Of a stretch of 64,000 bases of DNA, positions 1 through 10,165 are shown in pieces. The first letter of the stretch is position 1; the number at the start of each line of letters is the position of its first letter. The notes beneath the pieces were generated by a model. It was not told the DNA's origin, ran no database searches, and worked only from the letters and a program-made list of their open reading frames with translations. A program made the translations under genes and the position numbers. This DNA comes from Cohnella luojiensis (GTDB lineage Bacteria > Bacillota > Bacilli > Paenibacillales > Paenibacillaceae): positions 124,001-188,000 of the forward strand of contig NZ_SOMN01000001.1 of assembly GCF_004564235.1 (NCBI RefSeq), in the 5' to 3' direction.

Positions 1-82
1 CAGGGAAAATCCTTGCCTGTTTTTTATCTTTTCCGCAAATTGGAAATAATAGAGGAAAGCCGGAGAAGAGAAGGGAATATTC

Positions 83-1918
83 ATGAAACGGGATTGGGCG
101 ATGAGAGGATTTCATTTGCTGCTGTTATTCGCTGTTATATTCGGAATTGAAGGGGCTAAATTGGCTTGGCTGCAATTCGGCTTCGGCGGATCGCATACGG
201 CTAGCGGCTCGTTGAAGATGAGCGCCATGCTTCAGCGTTCCGATTCTCTTGTGTTGGATACCGGTCGCGGACAATTCATGGATCGCAAGGGACGGTTGTT
301 GACGGGCGGCACGGTGCAAAGCTTGGCGGCATTTCCCGATAACGGGATGCCAAGAGGCACGGAGCAGGATGTACGGCTATTGGCGGATAGCCTTGATGTG
401 GAACCGAAGAAATTGGAGCATTGGTTAGCGCAACTGCGAGAGCCTGAAGCATGGAAAGGAAACCATTCCGCGCGTGCGCTAGGTCTAACCAAGGATCAAA
501 TCCTGATTGCGAAACAAACCGATCTGCTCGGCGTGGCGGTGCTTCCTTTCCTGAACCGTTATCCTGCGGAGGTTACTCCTCTTCATGCGATAGGTTATCT
601 CTCTCAGCATCCCGATCAAGTACGCAAGGTTTATGGGGAGCAAGTGTCACACCATCATATGAGCATAACCAATCCGATCGGGGGGGCGGGTTTGGAGAAG
701 TCGATGGATCGTTTACTGCAGGGAATAGCCCCTACCACGGTAAAGCAAGTTACCGATGCGGCTAGACGCCCGCTGGAAGGTCTGGGGCTTCGCGTAACCG
801 CTCCCGACAATCCCCATTTCCCTTTGCAAGTGACGACAACACTGGACTTGGACCTGCAACGCGTCGTAGAGAATGTAATGGAGAAATACGGAATCAAGAA
901 AGGAGCGGCTGTCATACTGGACGCGGCTAATGCGGATATCTTGGCCATGGTGTCGCTTCCTAAGCTGGATCCTTATCATATAGGAGCGACTGGGACGGAC
1001 GAACGCAATCATGCGCTTGTTGCGGCTCCTCCGGGATCCGTGTTTAAAACGGTGACGTTAGCCGCTGCTCTAGAGTCGGGCGTGACGACTTGGCATGAAA
1101 TTTTCCATTGCGACGGTCACTATGGTAAGTACGGTTTGAAATGCTGGAAGGAAGGAGGGCACGGCAATCTGACTTTGGAGCAGGCTTATGCCGAATCGTG
1201 CAACGTTGCATTCGCTGGATTGGCGGAGCGAATGGACCCGGCTTGGCTGCAGATCACGGCGGAAAAAATGGGGCTTGGCAGGCAAATCGGCTGGCATACG
1301 GAAAGCTTCGTCGACGGTAAGCCGATAAGGTTGCTGGGCGAGGAACAATCAGGGTCGATCTTCTCGAGCAAGGAAGCAGCCAAGGATGGAGGGGTAAGAA
1401 CCGGTACGGGCATTGGACAACGGGATGTACGAGCAACTCCTCTGCAGTTAGCTAATATGGCCGTTACGATCTTGCATAGCGGACACGTATTCGCGCCTCG
1501 TCTCGTGAAAGAGATTCGTTATGCGGATGGCACAATATTAGCTTCGATGCGGAATCAATCCGCGAAATCCAAATACGGTCAGATCGAACCGCAGACGGCA
1601 AAAAGGCTAAGGCAAAGCATGCGGTCCGTCGTGACGGAAGGAACGGCGGCGAACGCTCTGAATGGAGCGGCTTGGCCTCTTGCGGGGAAGTCCGGAACGG
1701 CCGAGCTTGCGGGCAAGCAAAAAGCCCGTAACGACCAATGGTTCGTCGGTTACGGGCCTGCAGAGGAAAAACCGCGTTACGCCGTCGCCGTGCTGATCGA
1801 GGATCAACCGGCCGGATTGCGCAACCGCGGGGCGACATTATTCGGAGCGATTATGGACGGTCTTCGCCTTCAGGAATTAAAGAGTCGGCGGGCTGCGGAG
1901 CAAAAGGCGCAACGGTGA
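83..1918 (+). CDS. Class B penicillin-binding protein (D,D-transpeptidase)
   Basis: Membrane-anchored transpeptidase that would cross-link peptidoglycan stem peptides outside the cell. A hydrophobic segment at residues 8-27 is the single N-terminal anchor, followed by a dimerisation-type region. The catalytic domain shows the three penicillin-binding motifs in order: SVFK (Ser319, Lys322), SCN (372-374) and KSG (536-538). At 611 aa it has no PASTA repeats, unlike SpoVD. The start ATG follows an AAGGGAA ribosome-binding site. Its last 68 bases overlap the 3' end of the convergent membrane protein gene. The family is clear from the motifs. Which PBP this is (vegetative or sporulation) cannot be told from sequence alone. 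Confidence 0.93.
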   Translation: MKRDWAMRGFHLLLLFAVIFGIEGAKLAWLQFGFGGSHTASGSLKMSAMLQRSDSLVLDTGRGQFMDRKGRLLTGGTVQSLAAFPDNGMPRGTEQDVRLLADSLDVEPKKLEHWLAQLREPEAWKGNHSARALGLTKDQILIAKQTDLLGVAVLPFLNRYPAEVTPLHAIGYLSQHPDQVRKVYGEQVSHHHMSITNPIGGAGLEKSMDRLLQGIAPTTVKQVTDAARRPLEGLGLRVTAPDNPHFPLQVTTTLDLDLQRVVENVMEKYGIKKGAAVILDAANADILAMVSLPKLDPYHIGATGTDERNHALVAAPPGSVFKTVTLAAALESGVTTWHEIFHCDGHYGKYGLKCWKEGGHGNLTLEQAYAESCNVAFAGLAERMDPAWLQITAEKMGLGRQIGWHTESFVDGKPIRLLGEEQSGSIFSSKEAAKDGGVRTGTGIGQRDVRATPLQLANMAVTILHSGHVFAPRLVKEIRYADGTILASMRNQSAKSKYGQIEPQTAKRLRQSMRSVVTEGTAANALNGAAWPLAGKSGTAELAGKQKARNDQWFVGYGPAEEKPRYAVAVLIEDQPAGLRNRGATLFGAIMDGLRLQELKSRRAAEQKAQR

Positions 1919-2996
1919 ACTCCTCGTGCGGAAAACGTATCCACTTGTGAAAGTAGCCTTGATCGTATAACGCCTTGAGCAGGATCATCAAGATCGGGGC
2001 CAAGATGAGACCCGTAACGCCGAACAGCGATAACGAGACCATCATGAAGGCTAACATCGTGAAGGCGGAGACGCCGACCGTCTGTCCCGTGATGCGGGGC
2101 TCAAGAAACTGCCTCGTAAGCGTGACGACGACAAGCAAGACCGTCAGCCAAATCGCTAAATTCGTCTCTCCCGTTATGAACAAGTAGGCAACCCATGGGA
2201 TGAACAACGTATTGACTCCCAGAAGCGGAAGAACATCTAAGATACCCGCCAGTAAAGCAATGGAGAAAGCGTTGTTTACCCGCAGTGCCAAGAGAGAAAT
2301 GAAGATAACGATAAACGTAATGCTAATGAGCTTGCCTTGAGCTTTTAGATACGCGCCGATACCCTTAAACACGTTGTTTCGCAGAAACTCGAAAGCAACC
2401 TTGAAAGTCTTCGGGGAACGTTCCTTGCTGAGCTTTTTCCAAGTATCGATCTCTAAGCTTAAGAAGTAGGCGAGTATGATGGCAATCGAGAAATTCAATA
2501 CGAACGACGAAAAGGAAGACAGGAATCCGACCATCCATTTAAGGAAGAGGACAGCCCAATTTGCTCCTAGGTCGGTAACGAACGCGGTTGCTTTGGTAAG
2601 CTTATCCGCAAGCTCGACAGGCAATCCTTGAATCTGTCCTTGCAAGTTCCCCGAGATATTGGCGATTTGCTCTTTCAGGAGCTCTTGGTATTGCGGAAGA
2701 TCCTTAATCAGTTGTTGGATCTGCACGGTGAAAATATAACCGATCCCGATAAACGAAGCGAGAATGACCAGAGTGAACAATAACACGCTTATGCCGGACG
2801 CGATAGATTTACGCAATCCCCAACGATTGAGCAACCTGGCCAGAGGTTCGATAATCCAGAACACGAGAAAAGACAAGAAAACGGGAGTCGCGAGGTTATA
2901 CAAGTAGCTGAACACGTACATCGTAAGCCAAACGGTCAGCGCGATCAAGCCAATGTCGAACGCGGTCCGCCAATACTTCTGATACAAAGAAAACAT
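1851..2996 (-). CDS. ytvI: AI-2E/UPF0118 family membrane protein, YtvI-like
   Basis: Polytopic membrane protein of the AI-2E transporter/UPF0118 family. It has several hydrophobic segments (N-terminal pair, a central hydrophilic stretch, then C-terminal helices) and ends in a hydrophilic tail. The best start is the ATG at 2996, 8 bases downstream of a GGGTGGG site; an upstream in-frame ATG at 3068 would add 24 charged residues with no such site. In Bacillus the relative YtvI is a sporulation membrane protein, so a sporulation role is possible but is inference. The 3' end overlaps the convergent PBP gene by 68 bases, so the two mRNAs would be complementary there. Confidence 0.85.
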   Translation of the reverse strand: MFSLYQKYWRTAFDIGLIALTVWLTMYVFSYLYNLATPVFLSFLVFWIIEPLARLLNRWGLRKSIASGISVLLFTLVILASFIGIGYIFTVQIQQLIKDLPQYQELLKEQIANISGNLQGQIQGLPVELADKLTKATAFVTDLGANWAVLFLKWMVGFLSSFSSFVLNFSIAIILAYFLSLEIDTWKKLSKERSPKTFKVAFEFLRNNVFKGIGAYLKAQGKLISITFIVIFISLLALRVNNAFSIALLAGILDVLPLLGVNTLFIPWVAYLFITGETNLAIWLTVLLVVVTLTRQFLEPRITGQTVGVSAFTMLAFMMVSLSLFGVTGLILAPILMILLKALYDQGYFHKWIRFPHEEFTVAPFAPQPADSLIPEGEDRP

Positions 2997-3175
2997 TTTT
3001 ATACCCACCCTTTTCCGCGCGCCGAGAGCACGTCCATTCCATTTATTGCTTATTGTACACGATATCAAAAAAGATGCCTATAACCATGCCTATTTTGCGG
3101 ACGTATATGATAAAATAAGAGACGGGCACAAACCGCGCGCAAGATAAATATGGCAATCAAGATGGTGGGGAAGGC

Positions 3176-4630
3176 ATGGAACTCATCCTTTGGATCGGTT
3201 TTTATTTTTTGACTTTTTATGCATTTTTACCGGCTTTAATCAGCCGGATTTTTGGTTTTAGGGTGTTTATGCGAGGTCAATCGGCGAACGAAGTCTCCCT
3301 GACGTTCGATGACGGCCCCGACCCGGTCTATACGCCGAAGCTGTTGGATCTGCTCAAACGGTATGGAGCGAAGGCAACCTTCTTCGTAGTCGGCGAGAAC
3401 GCGGAGAAGAATCCCGATCTCATCGCGCGGATTCATAAGGAAGGTCATATTATAGGTATCCATAATTATGTCCACCATACAAATTGGTTCATGCGTCCGC
3501 GAACCGTTAAACGGCAGATCCATAGGACCTCGGATGTCATTAAAAGAATCACGGGCGCGAGGCCGATGTATTATCGTCCGCCATGGGGGATCGTAAACGT
3601 ATTCGATTACGCGAATCTCGGGTACTTGCAGATCGTGTTATGGACATCCTTGTTCGGGGACTGGCGCAAGCGGGTAGGCGCTGACAAGCTTTACAAGCGA
3701 ATGAGGCAAAAGCTTAAACCCGGACAAGTATTCTTGCTTCATGATTGCGGAATTACCTTCGGCGCCGACCGTGACGCTCCGGCCCATACGATCTCGGCGT
3801 TGGAACGTATTCTGGACGATGGACGCGATATGGGATACCGCTTCGTCGGGATCGATGAAATGATTGCGATCACGGAAGAAGCGAAGAACGGAAAGAACGG
3901 CCGCCGGAAGGCTGCGAGGAGAACAAGCATGAATAGAAGCGATTCCGCAACCGAGATCAGCCACTCTATCGGGCCACTCAAGAAAGCGATCGTCAGTCTC
4001 TGGATGCTGTGGGAGAAAATATTTCACGTCCTGTTCAGGCTGCACCCCGTAGGGGACGGCAAGTTCTTTAATTACCGGATTAGGCGTTATTCGGGACCGC
4101 CGATCGACTTGCGCGGAGAACAAACTTTACGTTCCGGCGATCACATCATGGAAATCCATTTCGAGAACAAAATGCTGTTCGATCTCGGAATGAATTCCAA
4201 ATCGACGCTGCAAATCGGCATCCGAATTATTCGGGAAATGGAGAGGGCTTTGCCGAATATGGCAAGAGAGCTCGCAACGGCACTTAACGGGGAGAAGGTT
4301 AAGGCACTCTATGGCGTATCGATGATACACAGGGGATCCGAATCGCTTGGATACCAGAATTTCGATTTGCCCCGCGGGCTTTTCTCGTGGATGACGAACG
4401 TCTACTTGCGTATTCTCATGCGCGTCATTCATCCGGCCGGCAATCAACGGGTTCGCGACAAGGGCGACTCTATGAATCCTCGAATGCTCCTTATGACCCG
4501 GGATATCTTGTTGACTTGGGCAGACGAGTCGAGGGTAAAGAGAAGACCTGACCGGGCTCGTAAGTCTGTGGAGACGCAAGAAGTAGCGGCAGCCGAGTTT
4601 GAGGAAGGTACGATAGGCAAGCTCGTGTGA
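3176..4630 (+). CDS. Polysaccharide deacetylase with C-terminal YkoP-like domain
   Basis: NodB-type carbohydrate esterase. An N-terminal hydrophobic segment (about residues 1-22) anchors or exports it. The deacetylase domain has TFDDGPD (about 43-49, metal and catalytic aspartates), HNYVHH (about 95-100, metal histidines), YYRPPWG (about 132) and a late LLHDCG motif with the expected histidine. After a basic linker near residue 240 there is a second domain of about 200 residues that resembles the YkoP-like domain found fused to such deacetylases; its function is unknown to me. The substrate (peptidoglycan or another N-acetylated glycan) cannot be deduced. A strong terminator follows at 4662. 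Confidence 0.85.
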   Translation: MELILWIGFYFLTFYAFLPALISRIFGFRVFMRGQSANEVSLTFDDGPDPVYTPKLLDLLKRYGAKATFFVVGENAEKNPDLIARIHKEGHIIGIHNYVHHTNWFMRPRTVKRQIHRTSDVIKRITGARPMYYRPPWGIVNVFDYANLGYLQIVLWTSLFGDWRKRVGADKLYKRMRQKLKPGQVFLLHDCGITFGADRDAPAHTISALERILDDGRDMGYRFVGIDEMIAITEEAKNGKNGRRKAARRTSMNRSDSATEISHSIGPLKKAIVSLWMLWEKIFHVLFRLHPVGDGKFFNYRIRRYSGPPIDLRGEQTLRSGDHIMEIHFENKMLFDLGMNSKSTLQIGIRIIREMERALPNMARELATALNGEKVKALYGVSMIHRGSESLGYQNFDLPRGLFSWMTNVYLRILMRVIHPAGNQRVRDKGDSMNPRMLLMTRDILLTWADESRVKRRPDRARKSVETQEVAAAEFEEGTIGKLV

Positions 4631-4661
4631 ACAGTTTGAATCGCATTACGCACGGAATAGA

Positions 4662-4708
4662 AAAAAGAAGCTGCTCAAAAGTGGATAACTTTTGAGCAGC
4701 TTCTTTTT
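4662..4708. terminator. Bidirectional Rho-independent terminator
   Basis: A 16-bp perfect stem, AAGAAGCTGCTCAAAA paired with TTTTGAGCAGCTTCTT, lies around a 9-base loop with a T-run on the right and an A-run on the left. It ends the deacetylase transcript and could also stop minus-strand transcription coming from ilvD. Confidence 0.88.
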
Positions 4709-4806
4709 GGATTCAAAGAGATTTCACGATTTCAAGATACATTCTATTTAATCGCCCTTATGATTGGAAAACCTACGTCAACGGGAAGCATAGCAGCACG
4801 GTGAAA

Positions 4807-4922
4807 ACCTGCCGCTACTCGGTCCCTACCTCGCTGCTTGCGCGGGCTTAACGGCAAAATCTGCCGCTATGCGGTCCCTGCCTCGCTGCTTGCGCGGGCT
4901 TAACGGCAAAACCTGCCGCGGG
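4807..4922. repeat. 52-bp tandem repeat, two copies plus a partial third
   Basis: Units start at 4807, 4859 and 4911 (the last only about 12 bases). Each holds CTGCCGCT, CGGTCCCT and CTCGCTGCTTGCGCGGGC in the same order with few changes. At each junction CGGCA and TGCCG form a small hairpin. The array lies just beyond the 3' end of ilvD, between it and the terminator at 4662. I see no coding potential in this 296-base gap. Confidence 0.8.
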
Positions 4923-4926
4923 CTTT

Positions 4927-6612
4927 TTACATCTTCATGACTCCGCCCTTGCTGGCATTGGTGACCATCGCGGAATAACGGGCGAGGTAACCGCGCTTGA
5001 TCTTAGGTTCGAAGCCCTTCCACTCGGAGCGGCGACGGTCCAATTCCTCGTCGCTGACTTCAAGCGTGATGGTGCGGTTGTTCATGTCGAGCTCGATGAT
5101 GTCTCCGTCCTCTACGAACGCGATCGGACCGCCTTCCGCAGCTTCGGGAGAGATGTGGCCGATAGCGATTCCGCGCGATGCTCCGGAAAAACGTCCGTCG
5201 GTAATCAGGCCCACTTTCGTGCCTAGACCCATACCTACGATCTGCGAAGTAGGGGCGAGCATCTCCGGCATGCCGGGGCCGCCTTTCGGTCCTTCGTAAC
5301 GGATGACGACGACATGGCCTTCTTTAACCTTGCCTTCCGTAAGGCCTTGAAGAACCTCGTCTTGAGAGTCGAAGCAGATAGCCGGACCGCGGTGGTAACC
5401 GCCAACCGACTTGTCTACGGCTCCGACTTTGATGATCGAACCGCCCGGAGCCAGGTTGCCGAACAGGACGGAAAGACCGCCTTCTTTGGAATGCGGGTCA
5501 TCGATCGGACGAATAACCGAATGATCCGTTATCTCGGCGCCTTCGACGTTCTCGCGAAGCGTCTTGGCGGATACGGTCAGCACGTCGCCGTTTAGCGCGC
5601 CTTCTTTCTTGAACAACTCGTTGATGATCGCGCTCACGCCGCCCGCGTTGTGCAGGTCTTCGATATGGTGATCGGAAGCGGGAGCTAACTTGGACAGATA
5701 AGGGACGCGTTTGGCAACTTCGTTGATGCGCTCGATCGGGTAATCGATCCCTGCTTCATGAGCCAGCGCTAACGTATGCAGAACGGTATTGGTGGAACCG
5801 CCCATCGCCATATCGAGAGCAAAAGCGTTATCGATCGAAGCGAGCGTCACGATGTCGCGCGGTTTGATGTCTTTCTTTACCAGCTCCATGAGCTGGGCCG
5901 CGGACTTCCTTACGAACTCGCGGCGCTCGGGAGCGACGGCAAGAATCGTGCCGTTGCCCGGCAAGGCGAGACCCAGAACTTCGGCTAGGCAGTTCATGGA
6001 ATTCGCCGTGAACATACCGGAGCAGGAGCCGCAGGTAGGGCAGCCGTATTGTTCAAGCTCGGTCAAGCTTTTCTCGTCGATCTTGCCGGTCATGAAGGCG
6101 CCAACGCCTTCGAAGACCGAAGTCAGGGAGATTGCCTTGCCATCGCTCGTGCGGCCTGCTTTCATAGGTCCGCCGCTGACGAATAGGGTTGGGATGTTAA
6201 CGCGCAACGCGGCCATCATCATCCCCGGAGTGATTTTGTCGCAGTTCGGAATACATACCATGCCGTCGAACCAGTGGGCGTTAACCATCGTTTCGACGGA
6301 GTCCGCGATGATTTCGCGGCTGGCTAACGAGTAACGCATGCCGATATGGCCCATCGCGATGCCGTCGTCTACGCCGATCGTATTGAATTCAAAAGGAACG
6401 CCGCCGGCTTCGCGGATCGCATCCTTGACGATTTTACCGAATTCTTGCAAATGGATGTGCCCTGGAACGATATCGATATAAGAATTGCAGACTGCGATTA
6501 ACGGTTTGCCGAAATCCTCTTCCTTAACGCCGGCCGCGCGCAGCAAGCTGCGGTGCGGAGCACGGTCGAAGCCTTTGGTGATCATGTCTGAACGCATTTT
6601 TTTGTTAGCCAA
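4927..6612 (-). CDS. ilvD: Dihydroxy-acid dehydratase
   Basis: Dehydrates 2,3-dihydroxy-isovalerate and 2,3-dihydroxy-methylvalerate to the 2-keto acids in valine, isoleucine and leucine synthesis. At 561 aa it is the usual length. Family signatures are present: [13 protein letters not shown] with the first cluster cysteine, [16 protein letters not shown] with further Fe-S cysteines, and the C-terminal GRFSGASRG motif. The start is a TTG at 6612 with a GAGGG site 7 bases upstream; the nearest ATG (6597) has no such site. It stands alone, not in an ilv-leu operon. No T-box or other leader was seen upstream. Confidence 0.97.
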   Translation of the reverse strand: MANKKMRSDMITKGFDRAPHRSLLRAAGVKEEDFGKPLIAVCNSYIDIVPGHIHLQEFGKIVKDAIREAGGVPFEFNTIGVDDGIAMGHIGMRYSLASREIIADSVETMVNAHWFDGMVCIPNCDKITPGMMMAALRVNIPTLFVSGGPMKAGRTSDGKAISLTSVFEGVGAFMTGKIDEKSLTELEQYGCPTCGSCSGMFTANSMNCLAEVLGLALPGNGTILAVAPERREFVRKSAAQLMELVKKDIKPRDIVTLASIDNAFALDMAMGGSTNTVLHTLALAHEAGIDYPIERINEVAKRVPYLSKLAPASDHHIEDLHNAGGVSAIINELFKKEGALNGDVLTVSAKTLRENVEGAEITDHSVIRPIDDPHSKEGGLSVLFGNLAPGGSIIKVGAVDKSVGGYHRGPAICFDSQDEVLQGLTEGKVKEGHVVVIRYEGPKGGPGMPEMLAPTSQIVGMGLGTKVGLITDGRFSGASRGIAIGHISPEAAEGGPIAFVEDGDIIELDMNNRTITLEVSDEELDRRRSEWKGFEPKIKRGYLARYSAMVTNASKGGVMKM

Positions 6613-6814
6613 CTCTGTTCCCTCGCTCTCGGATAAACGAAATGTATTATCCTTGATTTTATCACACTAAAGGACGAGTTGACTAGAAAAGGCTCATATA
6701 ATAAAGACTGGCATTAGCAGGGGGTTGAAGGGGGTGAATCGAGACTGCATATGTTAAGTGTGCGTTAGTTGTAGGTTGTCTCGGGTGAACAATCGACAAT
6801 AATATTTTGGTTAA

Positions 6815-6831
6815 TGTAATAAAACATCACA
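6815..6831 (+). promoter_or_regulatory. GlnR/TnrA-type operator upstream of the urease operon
   Basis: The 17-mer TGTAATAAAACATCACA matches the TnrA/GlnR consensus TGTNANAWWWTMTNACA at every defined position except one (C for T at position 11). Its centre is about 50 bases upstream of the start point expected from the promoter at 6839-6867. That is the distance at which TnrA activates transcription in B. subtilis. It therefore predicts nitrogen-limitation control of urease. Which regulator binds it in this organism is inference. Confidence 0.7.
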
Positions 6832-6838
6832 TATAAGA

Positions 6839-6867
6839 TTTACTTTCAGATAGGGGTTTCCTATAAT
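6839..6867 (+). promoter_or_regulatory. Sigma-A promoter of ureABCFGD
   Basis: TTTACT (-35) and a perfect TATAAT (-10) are separated by 17 bases and lie 29 bases before the ureA start. The weak -35 and the adjacent GlnR/TnrA box suggest an activator-dependent promoter. Confidence 0.7.
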
Positions 6868-6896
6868 GAAAGGAAAGTTCAGGAAGGGGATGCGGC

Positions 6897-7199
6897 ATGA
6901 ATCTAACGGAACGCGAGAAGGAGAAGCTGCTGATTACGGTCGCGGCCGACTTAGCCCATAGGAGATTGGCTCGCGGAGTAAAGCTTAATTATCCGGAGTG
7001 CATCGCGCTGATCACGTCCGCAATTATGGAAGGCGCTAGGGACGGGAAATCGGTTGCGGAGATGATGGCATACGGAACGACGCTGCTCACTAGGGATCAA
7101 GTAATGGAGGGCGTTCCCGAAATGATCCACGAAGTCCAAGTGGAGGCGACCTTCCCCGATGGGACGAAGCTGGTCACGGTTCATCAACCGATCGCATAA
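6897..7199 (+). CDS. ureA: Urease subunit gamma
   Basis: Smallest structural subunit of nickel urease, which hydrolyses urea to ammonia and carbamate in the cytoplasm. The 100-aa length, the opening [13 protein letters not shown] and the [12 protein letters not shown] stretch are typical of UreA. The start ATG follows an AGGAAGGGG site. It is the first gene of ureABC-F-G-D, with short gaps between the structural genes, and sits behind the predicted nitrogen-controlled promoter. Confidence 0.97.
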   Translation: MNLTEREKEKLLITVAADLAHRRLARGVKLNYPECIALITSAIMEGARDGKSVAEMMAYGTTLLTRDQVMEGVPEMIHEVQVEATFPDGTKLVTVHQPIA

Positions 7200-7246
7200 A
7201 TCCATCGATCGTATAAATTCAACTATGGACAAAGGAGACTTCGAAT

Positions 7247-7609
7247 ATGATTCCGGGAGAAGTAAGGGCTAAATCAGGCGAACTAGAGTTAAATGCGGGA
7301 AGGCGCACGATCGAGCTGATCGTGAACAACGTAGGCGACCGTCCGGTGCAGGTCGGCTCGCATTTTCATTTTTTCGAGGTCAACCGCTCGCTTGTTTTCC
7401 ATAGGGAATCGGCATTCGGAATGAGATTGAACATACCTGCGGGTACGGCCGTACGATTCGAGCCCGGCGAAGAAAAGCCGATTATGCTAGTCGAGCTAGG
7501 AGGCGCCAAACTCGCTTACGGACTGAACGGAATATCGAACGGGGATGCTTCGGGCGAGATGAGTCCGGAGATAGCGGAACGGTTAAAGGCTTGGAATGCC
7601 CTGAAGTAA
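7247..7609 (+). CDS. ureB: Urease subunit beta
   Basis: Second structural subunit of urease, 120 aa. It opens [19 protein letters not shown] as expected and carries the conserved [13 protein letters not shown] and [12 protein letters not shown] stretches. It is separate from ureA and ureC, as in most bacteria, rather than fused. An AGGAG site lies 9 bases before the ATG. It packs with UreA and UreC in the trimeric enzyme and carries no active-site metal ligands itself. Confidence 0.97.
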   Translation: MIPGEVRAKSGELELNAGRRTIELIVNNVGDRPVQVGSHFHFFEVNRSLVFHRESAFGMRLNIPAGTAVRFEPGEEKPIMLVELGGAKLAYGLNGISNGDASGEMSPEIAERLKAWNALK

Positions 7610-7659
7610 TCGGCGCGTTACATAGATGGAGGAACGGCTAACGGGAGGGATAAACGATC

Positions 7660-9378
7660 ATGCGAATGGAACGTCAAAGCTATGCGAATATGTTCGGCCC
7701 GACGACCGGAGATGCGGTTAGGCTGGCCGATACGGGGCTGTGGGCGGTGATCGAACGGGATCACACCGTTTACGGAGATGAGTGTAAATTCGGCGGAGGC
7801 AAGGTCATCCGTGACGGCATGGGCCAATCGAGCCGCGCGGTGAGAAGCGAGGGCGTTCTGGATACGCTGATCACGAATGCCGTGGTGATCGATCATTGGG
7901 GAATCGTGAAGGGCGACATCGGGATCAAGGATGGCGTTATCGTCGGCATCGGCAAGGCAGGCAATCCGGACATTATGGACGGCGTTGATGCGAATATGGT
8001 CGTCGGAGCCAGCACGGAAGTTATTGCCGGCGAAGGAAAGATCGTGACGGCGGGCGGCATCGATACCCATATCCATTATATTTGCCCGCAACAGATCGAG
8101 ACCGCGCTGGCTTCCGGGGTTACGACGATGATCGGCGGAGGTACGGGGCCGGCGACGGGAACGAACGCGACAACCTGCACCCCGGGAGCATGGCACTTAA
8201 GGCGCATGCTGGAGGCTGCGGAAGCTTTCCCGATGAATCTCGGATTTCTTGGAAAAGGGAATGCTTCTTCCCTGCAGCCACTCGTCGAACAGATCGAAGC
8301 GGGAGCCATCGGCCTGAAGCTGCACGAGGATTGGGGCACGACCCCTGCGGCGATCGATGCTTGCCTTTCCGCGGCGGATCAATACGACGTTCAGGTGGCG
8401 ATCCATACGGACACGTTGAACGAAGCGGGATTCGTCGAGGACACGCTAAGGGCGATCGGCGGCAGAACCATCCACACCTACCATACCGAAGGAGCCGGCG
8501 GCGGTCACGCACCGGACATTATCAAGGCGGCGGGGGAACCGAATATCATCCCTTCGTCCACGAACCCTACCCGTCCTTTTACGGTGAATACGATCGAAGA
8601 GCACTTGGATATGCTGATGGTTTGCCACCATTTGGACAGCAGCATCCCGGAGGACGTCGCTTTCGCGGATTCCCGCATTCGTCCGGAGACGATTGCGGCA
8701 GAGGACATTCTGCACGACTTGGGAGCGTTCAGCATTATCAGCTCCGATTCGCAGGCGATGGGCCGAATTGGTGAAGTCATCACCCGCACTTGGCAAACCG
8801 CGGATAAGATGAAAATGCAAAGAGGACCTCTTGCCGGCGACGATGAGGGTGGTCAAGGAGACAACGAGCGGATTAAGCGTTACGTGTCCAAATATACGAT
8901 TAACCCGGCCATCGCCCACGGCATTTCCCATCTCGTCGGATCCCTGGAGCCTGGCAAATGGGCAGACGTGGTCCTGTGGAGTCCGGCTTTTTTCGGAGTC
9001 AAGCCGGATATGATTCTGAAGGGCGGAAGTATCGCTTACGCGCAGATGGGGGATCCGAACGCGTCCATCCCTACGCCTCAGCCGGTATTCGGCAGACCGA
9101 TGTTCGCATCATACGGGAAGTCCCTTTTCCAAAGCTCGATCACCTTCGTCTCTCAGGCTGCTTTCGACCGGGGAATCGCCGAGGAGCTCGGCTTGCAGAA
9201 GCGGGTCGAGCCAGTCGTTAATTGCCGCAACATCGGCAAGAAGGACATGATTCGCAACGACGCAACGCCAACGATAGAAGTAGATCCGGATACTTACAAG
9301 GTATCGGTAGACGGCGAATTGGCCATATGCGAGCCGGTTTCCGTCGTTCCGATGGCCCAAAGGTATTTCTTGTTCTAA
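7660..9378 (+). CDS. ureC: Urease subunit alpha (catalytic)
   Basis: Catalytic subunit with the dinuclear nickel centre, 572 aa. Visible residues are the HIH pair (His136, His138), the lysine that becomes carbamylated in GLKLHED (Lys220), His249 in the IHTDTLNE motif, the GGGHAPD histidine, and the mobile-flap cysteine in MVCHH (Cys322). All expected ligands are present, so the enzyme should be functional if nickel is delivered. A GGGAGG site lies 11 bases before the chosen ATG; a second ATG two codons on is possible. Confidence 0.98.
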   Translation: MRMERQSYANMFGPTTGDAVRLADTGLWAVIERDHTVYGDECKFGGGKVIRDGMGQSSRAVRSEGVLDTLITNAVVIDHWGIVKGDIGIKDGVIVGIGKAGNPDIMDGVDANMVVGASTEVIAGEGKIVTAGGIDTHIHYICPQQIETALASGVTTMIGGGTGPATGTNATTCTPGAWHLRRMLEAAEAFPMNLGFLGKGNASSLQPLVEQIEAGAIGLKLHEDWGTTPAAIDACLSAADQYDVQVAIHTDTLNEAGFVEDTLRAIGGRTIHTYHTEGAGGGHAPDIIKAAGEPNIIPSSTNPTRPFTVNTIEEHLDMLMVCHHLDSSIPEDVAFADSRIRPETIAAEDILHDLGAFSIISSDSQAMGRIGEVITRTWQTADKMKMQRGPLAGDDEGGQGDNERIKRYVSKYTINPAIAHGISHLVGSLEPGKWADVVLWSPAFFGVKPDMILKGGSIAYAQMGDPNASIPTPQPVFGRPMFASYGKSLFQSSITFVSQAAFDRGIAEELGLQKRVEPVVNCRNIGKKDMIRNDATPTIEVDPDTYKVSVDGELAICEPVSVVPMAQRYFLF

Positions 9379-9409
9379 CAGGAGGATGAAGAGAGGAGGC
9401 AGATCGGAA

Positions 9410-10120
9410 GTGTCGTTAGAGGGCGAAGTTTCAACGAACCCAGGCACATGGCTCTCCCTGCAACTGCTCCTTGATTCCGCGCTGCCCATCGGCAGCTTCG
9501 CTCATTCTTTCGGATTGGAGTCGCTTGTGCAGGATGGTCGAATCCATGACGGAGCGGGATTGCGATCCTACATGGAAGCCATGCTTCGTCACAGCTGGGC
9601 GACTAGCGATGTCATGATCGTTAAGGCAATTTACGGCAGTGCGCTGGATAATAATGATTACTCGTATTTCATCGAGAAACTAGTTCATCTACAGAGGCTT
9701 GCGCCGGAAACGCGGGATGGTCTGGAGAAAATCGGCAGAAGACTGCTCAAGCTCGCTCCGGAACTATTTCCTTACCTTTCGTTCAGCAAGCTGCAAGAAG
9801 ACGTCCGCGGCGGCCGTTGTTACGGAAGTTACCCTCTTATCTACGGAATCATCTGCCGCGAGCTTGGCATTCCGCTTGACCGCGCCGCGGAAGGTTACTT
9901 GTATACGACGGTAGCGACTTGCGTGAACGCCGCGCTGCGATTGATTTCGATGGGCCAGACGGAGGCGCAACGCATGACGGCATCTCTCTTCCCTGCCGTC
10001 GTTGAGTCATGGGCCGCCGTTCGCGAGATGGATCCGTCGGAAGCTTACAGCGGAATGCCGCTGGCGGAGCTGGCGATGATCCGTCACGAGACGTTATATT
10101 CCCGACTGTTCATGTCATGA
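9410..10120 (+). CDS. ureF: Urease accessory protein UreF
   Basis: Accessory protein that, with UreD, docks onto apo-urease and recruits UreG for GTP-dependent nickel insertion. The sequence has the hallmark LPIGSFAHSFGLE near the N-terminus and an all-helical profile. I place the start at the GTG at 9410 because an AGGAGG lies 10 bases upstream. The in-frame ATG at 9386 directly abuts another AGGAGG and leaves no spacing. The gene follows ureC by 31 bases where ureE would often be found; ureE is absent. Confidence 0.93.
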   Translation: MSLEGEVSTNPGTWLSLQLLLDSALPIGSFAHSFGLESLVQDGRIHDGAGLRSYMEAMLRHSWATSDVMIVKAIYGSALDNNDYSYFIEKLVHLQRLAPETRDGLEKIGRRLLKLAPELFPYLSFSKLQEDVRGGRCYGSYPLIYGIICRELGIPLDRAAEGYLYTTVATCVNAALRLISMGQTEAQRMTASLFPAVVESWAAVREMDPSEAYSGMPLAELAMIRHETLYSRLFMS

Positions 10121-10165
10121 GTTAAGCAAAGCTTTACACAATATAAATTCTCGGAGGGATTACTT

